The notes below the pieces were generated by a model, which was not told where the DNA came from, searched no databases, and saw nothing but the letters and a program-made list of their open reading frames with translations. Source: Atopsyche davidsoni (Eukaryota; Arthropoda; Insecta; Trichoptera; Hydrobiosidae). Taken from it: DNA of 64,000 nucleotides. A program made the translations under genes and the position numbers. Within the stretch, counting starts at the first letter, position 1; each line of letters starts with the position of its first letter. Shown in pieces: positions 54,965 to 64,000 of this stretch. The stretch lies in NCBI GenBank assembly GCA_022113835.1, contig JAILWY010000028.1, forward strand, positions 2,852,001-2,916,000, in the 5' to 3' direction.

Positions 54965-57900
54965 TACAGGATGTATCTCCAGTACATCAAGCAGAACACC
55001 TAGTGATGTGCTGGAGATATCAGGCGACTCGACAGTGAGTGAGTGAGTTGTCAGTTGGCCGAAGCGATCAAACAATGGACGCCGTATGAGGCTTGTGTTG
55101 TGTCTATAACTATATATATATATTTATAAATTTATATATAATATTTAAGAGGCAGGTCCTCAGAGGACTCAGTGTTTTGTGTAACTTACTTTACTTCTTA
55201 TTTAAATGTAGTTGAAATTATTTATTATAGAATGAGACTTGTATTGTACTCAATATCAAAGCGATCTGGTGTTTTTCGTTCTGCTTGTTAATCTTACAAA
55301 TAATCAATTTTAAAATGGAAGTTCATTAGTTATAAATAAAAAATTGTCACAAAAGATATTGAGATATATAGAACTGGACCCAAAGTAATAGTGCATTATG
55401 AACTCTTCGTTGTTTTAGAAAAAGTTAAATAATATGATTGCTAGTAATAATATTAATGATATCAAATATCCATATTAAATTGAATCTTTCCCATGTACAT
55501 AACACTACTCTAAATATAAATTTATTTGTAAATATTGAAAATTATGCACCCGAGAAGTAAGGTATGTTCCTATGGTTTAACGATTTGGGGACTTGCATCT
55601 TATGGCTTATCGTAAAAATTAAATATCCAGACAAAGAGAATGTTGCAAGTGCAATGGGGTTTTATACTGTCAATAAAACAAGGAAATATTCTGTAATGAG
55701 GTCTGCTCGCACTCACATCCATTTATCTGTGAGAACATGTCTTCCAGATAGCATGTTATTAGTGATAGTTACGGGTTCACACTGTAGCTCGCTACTCGTA
55801 TCTAAAATACTCGAATGAACCTGCATTATATTCCTTCAAACTCGGTTGCCGGAAACCTTGTGGATTCCGCGTGTGGAACTCCGGGAAAAAGTCAAAACAG
55901 TAAAGGAAAAGTTTTAGTGATATGTCAATTCGGCCTAAATGAAAATTTCACTTGCAGAAGAGTCAACACTAATGCTGAGACTTCTGCGGTGGCATTCTTA
56001 ACTTGGTGCACTTATATGATATGCGGTTAACTTGTTGGTGTTTAAGCGAGTAGTGAAATCACAATTTTCAAATTTGGTAATTACTTTTACTCATTCACAG
56101 CCAATCGTTGTTCGATGATTATGTTGAATGCGTATTTACACATTAGTTGACTATGAACATCTCTGGATATCGGTAGGAGCAGTAATTAAGACCATTGCGT
56201 CCATGCGTGTGCGTGTATGCAATACTTGGATTGAGTCAAAAGTACTCGCGCAATTACACAAAAGGCTGAAAATATAAATGAATTGATGAATTAAAATGGT
56301 GATGATGTCTGTTGTTAATTTTGTATCTCTTGTTTGCAAACAAAGTTACGTTAACGTTTTACATTTCATACCCTCTAACTAGATTGCACATTGAGTAGAC
56401 AGCACGCTGCCATTGCATACGTGTGCTTAACCCTTTACCCTAGCTTGCATTCCATACAACCAGAAAAGCAGTAAATATTTATTAAAAATGTAAAAAATAT
56501 ATATAAAAACCTTGGTGTATATTTGTAATATTTATAATCGTAAAGTGTCTTGAATTTTAAAAGTATACAACATATTAAAATTATTTTTTTGATATTTTCT
56601 GCTTGGATAGATACATAGTTTACCTTTCGTTAGCCTTGTTTAAGGTAAATAGTAAACACACGTAATGGGGACACAGATAGGATCTGAGCTCACAACCTGG
56701 TGACGTAGTCTCCATGGTGGACCCTGATGTGAGATTATTGAATACCATTGATATGTATGAACACAATCTACCAAGCCCGTGTAAAATTTTTGATGTCTTG
56801 CCAGTATTTTAGACATTTTTGAGCATTTTTTTTTTGCCTTTAACGTATTTAACATTTTTAAAAAGTCTATTTGAATTAGTCAAAAGTGTGAACCGCTAAT
56901 TATGCAATCTAAGTTTTCTTGAATAATCAACAGCTTACTTTGTGTTGTTGTATTTACTAGATATTTAATTACTATGAAGAAAATATCGAATTTTCGATCC
57001 TATTTTCACCTGAAAAACGATTGTGCACTATAAAATTTCATTTGTCGTTGATAATATGCTCAGATCAGGCGGCCCGACGGCAGCCGGAGCCCCACGCGAC
57101 CAGCGAGGAGCCGCACTATCTGAGCAAGAAACTGTCTTCGTGTATAATTTGTGTAAATTGACAGTTGATTCTGGTGCTCAGTCGGAAATGCTCGTGTGTA
57201 TTTGCTGACGATTTACTAGTTAGGACACCAAAGGTGGTTGATATTTAAAATATTGTGATAAAGTTTATTGTACATACTTTACGATTGTTTATGAAATTAT
57301 ATTAAAAAATTTGGAAGGATTCCCCTGCTTGGGAGCTGACAGGGTCACGGGAAAAGGAGACGGATGTAGACCTATTACAAATACTATCTAATTGTTATAA
57401 TTATGTCTAATATTATTGGAAATCGCAATGTATGTAAAACATAATATGTCAATGTGTAGCTTTACCAGAGATATTTCCCTGAAGCGGTATTAAATTATCA
57501 CACCAGGCCTTTTCACTTCATTTCGGGCAAATCTTCTGTTACTCTACAATTATCAAAAAATTACATGTAATTTATATTTAGAAGCTGAATTAAAATTCAA
57601 TCAATAATTGAGCATGAAATTTTTAAATTTACGCAAAATATGCATAAATATCAAATATTGCATAGTATCAGATATTTTAAGCATTTGGTTCATTTTAGTT
57701 ATTTTATATTTTTGAATAAACGACTCCGTCAGAGTAAGCCGCACGTATTGAGGAGTGTAACTCATGCATTGCTTACATAACAAATTTTACATACAAAAAT
57801 AAAATATGTGATAATTTAATATCCTCTTCAAGACTTGTACCTATATCGTAAGAATAAGTGCAGTTTCAATAGATAATGAAATAATATACAGTTTTTTTTA

Positions 57901-59019
57901 TCCACTGATAAAGGACGGGTACTTGAATTGTTGAATCTTAGCTATCCTCGACTAATAATGTTACGTTTGTCTGCTCCAACTATACACTCGTCTCAAAACT
58001 AGACGCGCAGTTATGTATTTTTTTGTTAGCGTGGTTTACGGATCGTGTGTATTGCATGCGTTATTACCATGGTAAAGCTACCTATCACTGCAATACTGAA
58101 GAACGGCTTACATACCTTTTCAATCCGTGCAGCAAAGCCTCGCACTTGTATTCTTTCAACGATACTCAATCATTTCTCGCTTGGAGGCAGGTCCTGTCGA
58201 ATAATTCAATTCAATTAATTGAGAATTGGTCCACTAAAAATATAACAAATGGCATCACTTCTGAAGTTAATTTAAAATTTTGTCAAAACTCAAAAATGAT
58301 TGATAATACTTAAGTTATAATTTTGATCAAAAGTATGGTGTAATGCGTAGTTACTAGACTTGCACCCCGCTGGAAGCTTTCACGTCGAACTACATGAATA
58401 TTTTTTCAGGATATTGATGTCAATAATTAATTTAACAAAATAACATTGAGCTGGAAGAAACCGGGTCTAAGAACAGCTTTAATATCTGGCTACGAAAGAG
58501 CTAGTTTTAATGCAAGCATTTTGTTATTTATAGTCCTTATCTCCTGAGAGAGAAACAGTGCTCATTTGCCTGTGTAAATAATATATCTAGAAGGTAATTA
58601 TGCATCCGATAGGACCAATAACATTGTAGATACTCATTCTTCCTATTTAGTTCGGATTACAAAACTGACTACTTAGGAATTTGTTTCTTTGGCCTATGAA
58701 TTGTTGAAAAATCTATTGGTAGACTCCTCGGAATTTCCCACTGTGTCTGGTATTGTTAAGTTTAATGTATTTAGTAAAGATGATAATTTATATTGGAAAC
58801 TCGTTTTAAATTTTTTTATGTAAATATAACAGCATTTAATTGTACAATCAAGTTGTGTAAATAAAAAAAACTCTACCTGATATATACTGTTTCATTCTTT
58901 TCAACTGACTTTCTCTTTGATTTTGTATGATAAGGAAACCTCACTAGTCTGCCAAAAAGAAAGATAAAGATTAATCGTTATAAAGTTTTGTTAAAATACA
59001 TATCATTCAATCGTTTTTG

Positions 59020-59083
<64 letters not shown>

Positions 59084-59900
59084 ATATATAAAAGTATTGT
59101 GTGGATACAGGCTGTGTGAACATTCTCTATCAAAAACCCTTGATGTCAGCAAAAGTACAACTGGGTGTATGAATAATTATAAAAAAACTATGTGTCTAGG
59201 TAAAATTATTGAAATGTATGTTTGTAAAATTTTAAATAACTTTTTTATTACATAGCAAAGGGTTTTTGTTTTTGTTCACATGTGTTTTTTTGATTTTATG
59301 GAAAAGTTTGTGATCCATCAAATGTAAGGGGTGGGCACAAGCGCAAAGAATTTCTTGACAGTATATAAAAGTTTGTGCTTAACCACGACTCATGTGTATG
59401 AACAGCCACAAATAAGATGATATATTTGATTGCAAAAACATTGGTTTAACTTTTTAGTTATTGAATTGTTTGAAGTTTTGTTGTTGAAATTGCCACAAAA
59501 AGCATAACTTTTATAATTCTGTGAGCCAACTATAAAATCAAGTGTTGCAAGCTCTAAATATATTTTATTACAATGACAAAAAAACTGCTCAATAAAATTT
59601 TAAGTGTGAATAATTTGCGTAGTTTATAAATTAGTAAAATAAAATAAAATATAATTATTTTCCTAAAGTAACCGATAATTAATAGTAATTATTTTCATTC
59701 ATAATTTCATTTTTTTGTGCTGGCAGTACTAAAGAGAATTGTTTATTCAATTCATAGTGTTAATACAAAATGACAGTTGCCGATTCGATATTGTTTATAT
59801 ACTGTGATCTCAATGATTAAAATGAAGTATCCTTCAAATGTTACATATTAATACCTTGGAGATTATCAACAATAAATAAACAGATTAGGTTTATACTAAT
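54965..59900. other. SOCS 3' UTR and intergenic DNA
   Basis: A candidate polyadenylation signal AATAAA lies at 55335-55340. Beyond it I see no supported gene; frames at 55564-55818, 55815-56030, 57023-57208 and 58023-58313 lack recognisable domains. A GC-rich patch near 57060-57120 stands out. Another AATAAA occurs near 58860, and a long (AT)n run at 59033-59080. Confidence 0.5.
54973..55020 (+). promoter_or_regulatory. Short hairpin in the SOCS 3' UTR
   Basis: GTATCTCCAGTACATC (54973-54988) pairs fully with GATGTGCTGGAGATAT (55005-55020), counting two G-U pairs, around a 16-base loop, beginning about 9 bases after the stop codon. It may matter for mRNA stability or be chance. Confidence 0.4.
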
Positions 59901-59919
59901 TCATCATATTACCTGTAAA

Positions 59920-60108
59920 TTATAAACTTTTAGGACTGATATTAAATGGAGGTAAAGCAAGAAACTGCTTAACTCCGGAAGAAAGTTCTTCGCTATTCAC
60001 TGGTATCTTTTTTCCTGTTAAACACAAAGATTCAGCGTCGGAAATCGCCAGAGCGATGCGCATATCGATAAGTTTTCTCAAGAAGAGCGTAAAGTTGAAA
60101 CTCCACAT
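59920..60108 (-). other. Small open frame of 62 codons, unproven
   Basis: Reads MWSFNFTLFLRKLIDMRIA... to a stop at 59920, in a patch that is less AT-rich than its surroundings. A stop codon directly precedes the ATG. No family is recognised. It could be one exon of a minus-strand gene or chance. Confidence 0.2.
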
Positions 60109-60809
60109 CTACGCACCTCGGTTTCAACGTCGCCAATGAAACATATGTGCGTCAAATCACTTTAATTTATTAATTGTATATAAAATAACTTGCACTACGG
60201 ACAGTATGGCTTTTCTAAATAATATGTATTAAATACACCCATTAATATAATATAAATATATGCAAATATAGAAAGAAAAAAATAACTTTATATTTATCTT
60301 TATTTATGTACATATTATTTACATACAAAGCATTGCAGGCAGGAAATAATTTTTGTATCAACCAAATCTCTTAGATGTTTCCTATGACTTTTACCTTTCT
60401 GATATGTAATGCAATTAAAATTTATATAGATATACAATGACTACACATGTACATAGTTTTAGAATTATAATTTTTCGCACACTTTATGTGACTAACAGTA
60501 GACTCAATACAAAAAGAAAATTGAAAACTCATGTTTCCATCAAAATCCTATTACAAATATTGGTACAAATTATACAAATACAACGCCTTAAATCTTTTCA
60601 CTGAGAAATATTTTCAGTTTTTCTAATAATTCATGCAAAAAAGTAAAAATGAATGATTTATGAATATACAAAAATGGTTTTATAAAATGAGGTAATTCAT
60701 GTATCTTAGTGGAATTTGTGAGCAACGCTAAAACCATATTTTAAAAAAGTTGTAGCAATTTCTTTTTGGATGGAATCACAATTTCGCTGCATTTGTACAA
60801 TATTTTTTT

Positions 60810-60915
60810 AGTAAAATACTTTAGTGATTTTTCACATGTTCAAAATCACTCAAGTATTTTACTCAAAAATATTAAAATGGAATTCCACCAAGTACTCTCT
60901 GTCAAAAATATTGAA
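60810..60915 (+). repeat. Shortened foldback copy
   Basis: AGTAAAATACTTTAGTGATTTT (60810-60831) pairs with AAAATCACTCAAGTATTTTACT (60842-60863) with one mismatch around a short loop. The downstream AAAATGGAATTCCACCAAGT and CTCTGTCAAAAATATTGAA match the flank of the 54229-54422 hairpin, so the inner part of the arms has been lost. Confidence 0.75.
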
Positions 60916-60919
60916 TTTC

Positions 60920-61884
60920 ATTTATACAATCTTAAAGAATGTGGCAACGCTCTCCTCAGTAAGGCAAGTAATAAGTTTTACGAGTGCCAAGGTCAACTGC
61001 GATTTATGTTATTTCATCCGATCAGTTGGATATTGATTCCCAGAGGACTGTTAATTTTACAATAAAGACTTTTTATAAAATAAAGGTATGAAATCTGGGA
61101 GGAGTGCAGTGCCAGGGTCCGACAAGGTACATTAAAATATTATTCAAGAATATTTTCTACGATCATGGCAATTGATACATCGACTACTAATTAAATATCA
61201 CTAACGTTCATGACATGCTGAAAAAAAAATCAGAATCTTAGAACTGATACAGTCTAAAACTGTAATTTGTTTTACATGGTAACAGATTATCAAGTGTTCG
61301 CGCCAAACACAAAGTGCATCACACGGAGTATCGTATGCCCACGCCAGGCGCTCGCTCAGCACCCGAAGCGTGAATTTGTAAAATTAGTTTTGCTATTGAA
61401 AGACTTATCTCTGATTGTAGTCAAATCTGTCTGAAAAGAAAAGCTGCTATCATGGTAGTCTAATTGTTACCTGTTAAAATATTTTCAGGTATCATGTTGC
61501 AATGTTTTCAATTTTGTGTTATTAAAGAAATAGTGCCGGTATGCGCATTAGATTTCTACCACCATAGGAAAATGTAATAAACGTCCATCCATCCGGCATC
61601 CTAAGTGAATTTCATATAGTTATTTTCTTGGCTAAAATAAAAAAATTCAGATGTTGAAGAAAAGATGAGAAATACAAATAATTAAAGAGAGAAATATATT
61701 TTTAGTACATTTTGTAAAAAATGTACAAGTTATCTCTACATGATGATTGTGAAAGCCAAAGTCGTGGGTGCACCTGACGCGATGCGCTGGAAGACAACGC
61801 TGCCCAACAAGGACCGCTAAATCCATTTCCTGAAAAAACACCAAGATCCGCCCCAGGTTGTGAAGCTGGAGAAGAAGATATCGG
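60920..61884. other. Probable 3' UTR of the MADF-BESS gene and intergenic DNA
   Basis: No supported coding sequence. A slightly GC-richer stretch near 61300-61370 and another at 61740-61850 have broken frames only. Confidence 0.4.
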
Positions 61885-63328
61885 TTACGCGAGCGTATCT
61901 TCAGGATTCACATATTTCTCCTCCATCGCACTAACCATTGTAAAGATCTGACACTTCATCTTGTGCTGGTCGCTCGGAGAGAATGTCTTGACGGTTTCAG
62001 CCATGGTTTTAAAAAAAATATCAATTGGATGAACACTTTCCTCTCGTCTGTTTTCTATTAAGTATTTCATTAACGCCGCTTCTGGAGTTTCTCTGGTGAT
62101 GTAATTAGATTCCATTCTTGCAGAATTGTTCATGATTATAGAGGGGACGCTGGGTAAATCAGAAGTGGAGTCGTTGTCATCGGCTCTGTCAGTCTGAAGT
62201 GTCCCATCATCACCGAAATATGAAGAATCATCGATATAAGAATGCCTCGTTTTGTTTTTGAGAAATGGAGTCAGGAATTCTAAAGCTTCTTCAAACTTCC
62301 ATTTGGGACAGTCTGCTGATAATTGCCCATTTTTCTTTTTCTTCAACATCACCTTTCTATACTGGGCTCGCAAAGATATCCACCGTTGTTTGCATTCCAA
62401 TCCTAAAAAAATGCATGGATCATTACGACAAGAATCATAACTTTAATAAACCTTTATCAAAACCACTTTTTAGATGGTTTAATATTCTTGATCTCTTTGC
62501 ATCTATTATAGTTAATGAATTAAAAATAAATTGAAATACATAGTATATTAACATATTTAAGAAAACCACATACTAGACTCAACACGTGGGTAGACATAAG
62601 AAACTTTAGATCAGTTTTCTCTATCCATAAAAAAATTTGTAATTATGATATTTTTATCTCAAATATTAAAAAAAGGATTTAATTTAGTGAACCTAAGATA
62701 ATTATAAGAAAATTATAAATAGCAAGTAAATTGAAACTAATTTTTTTTAAATATTTGATATTTTTTAAAAATCTACGATTTTCTGCTAAATCATACATAT
62801 ATATATATATATTATTTTTATATTTATTGTTGAATTCTTGGTAGTAAGACTTCTATTTCTCAATTGAAATATAAATAGCATTTTTCTGTTATATATTTCA
62901 TTGAAAAATTACAATTTTAAAATGCTCAAAATATATTTTAAGGCAAGCACTAGTTTATAGTTTGTAAGGACCGCGACCACTGGTATTAATAAAAAAACTC
63001 TTCAATCATACGAGGATAAATCTCAACATAAGGAGAGCAAAGTACTTCACACCTCGTGCTAGTGATCCAGTAGACTTGTTGTGGATTAACTTACCTTTCT
63101 TATTGACCTGCTTTCCAATGGTATTCCATATTTTATTCTTGTGTAGATTGTCACTGTACTTTTTGGAGGTCATGTCGTATAGCTCGGGGTGGTTGCGCAC
63201 CAACTCAATGAGCAGCTCGTCCATGGTGATGTCGTGCATGAGGTTGACTCGCACGATCGATGCTAACTTATTAAACAGCGACGTTTTGGCGGAATTAGCA
63301 CACAAAGGGTCGTACACAATACCGTCTC
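61885..63328 (-). CDS. MADF-BESS domain transcription regulator, 5' end missing
   Basis: Two minus-strand exons, 63328-63095 and 62402-61885, join in phase to give about 250 residues. The first carries the MADF (Myb/SANT-like, DNA-binding) domain start: ELLIELVRNHPELYDMTSKK and the NKIWNTIGKQV helix. The second continues it (CKQRWISLRAQYRKVMLKKK), then a stretch (WKFEEALEFLTPFLK), an acidic Ser/Asp-rich linker, and a C-terminal BESS motif for protein interaction (HPIDIFFKTMAETVKTFSPS, DQHKMKCQIFTMVSAMEEKY). The architecture matches the Adf-1/Dip3 class of insect regulators, a large and fast-changing family, so no orthologue is named. The first exon opens at an acceptor (GATAG) in mid-codon; the start codon is upstream, beyond 63328 or outside the window. 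Confidence 0.85.
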
Positions 63329-64000
63329 CTATCAAAGTATTCAAAAATAACTTGTTATTAAAAAAATTGTATTTGTAATTCAATGTATTCCGTATACAGA
63401 TAATTATGAAATATTTAATAGATCCGCAATATATATTTATTAAGATATGAGACTATGTTTACCTTCAAAAATACAAATACTTAAAAATAAGCTTAGCGGA
63501 TATTACTGGATGTCTACAAGTGCCAATTTTAACAGCAAAAGAATGCACTACAAAACTGTTACTTACGAAGGCTTCAGAAAAATTGACAAGATAGAATTCC
63601 GGATTTACTAAACATTTCTTTTCAATTATTTTAATAAATAAATTTTAACAAGACTAAATAATATTAAATTTTCGATAAATTAATGAATATTTTCAATTCA
63701 TCAAATATTTAAATTGTTTGACAAGTGAGCTTAAATTAGTATACTAGATAAGAGTGGAGAACTAACAGTTACTATCATTCATGTTTTTATATTCTGTAAG
63801 ACTCAGTTTTTCTATCGATCCTCAAACCAAGTATAGTTTTTTAAAATATTAATATTTATTGTGTAAGTGAAACTAGTCATTAAAGTATATCGTAAACGAA
63901 CTAATCAAAATAAAGATAAGCAAAACCAAAATGGTTACTATTAAATATAATATAACATATTAATATTTTTTACAAGACGTATTAATAGTGTGCGATGCTT
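63329..64000. other. AT-rich stretch upstream of the MADF exon
   Basis: Nothing recognisable. The first exon of the MADF-BESS gene may lie here or beyond the window edge. Confidence 0.4.

Overview
This looks like a piece of an insect nuclear genome, most likely a moth or butterfly. The evidence is an AT-rich background with small GC-richer exons, many short introns with GT-AG ends, an insect-type SOCS36E, a mitochondrial Hsc70-5, a CYP4-clan P450 and a MADF-BESS regulator. The intergenic DNA is full of young retroelement and foldback debris. The lepidopteran placement is inference from overall style, not from a marker gene. All gene models were made by hand from splice sites and reading phase; none was checked against transcripts.

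Layout. (1) 1-4815: no coding sequence seen; a plus-strand AATAAA sits at 4810, so this may be the long 3' UTR of a gene outside the window. (2) 4856-8992, minus: a ten-exon cytochrome P450, complete except for a tiny first exon, with unusual residues at several signature positions and a GC-AG intron inside the heme-binding loop. (3) 8993-16411: AT-rich intergenic DNA with a LINE tail remnant. (4) 16412-21661, plus: a small coiled-coil protein gene. One intron holds an antisense LINE 3' end; another opens with a 12-unit, 85-bp minisatellite that starts exactly at the 5' splice site. (5) 21662-27100: repeat-rich DNA ending in a CpG-rich probable promoter. (6) 27239-35501, plus: a seven-exon gene for an uncharacterised protein of about 250 residues; its introns hold transposon copies and a decayed tandem repeat. 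(7) 35502-41409: nothing convincing. (8) 41410-47058, minus: the complete 15-exon mitochondrial Hsp70 (mortalin, Hsc70-5). (9) 49278-54964, plus: a nine-exon SOCS36E-type suppressor of cytokine signalling with SH2 domain and SOCS box. Two of its introns carry perfect inverted repeats, one of 197-bp arms built on a tRNA-like SINE and one of 92-bp arms. (10) 54965-61884: 3' UTR and intergenic DNA. (11) 61885-63328, minus: the 3' part of a MADF-BESS transcription regulator.

The genes do not form a pathway or cluster. Hsc70-5 and the SOCS gene are divergent neighbours with about 2.2 kb between their coding starts. The P450 converges on whatever lies upstream. I found no CRISPR array, bacterial operon, or obvious new multigene system. 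The most unusual material is structural: the splice-site minisatellite, the perfect intronic hairpins, and the divergent P450 active site.
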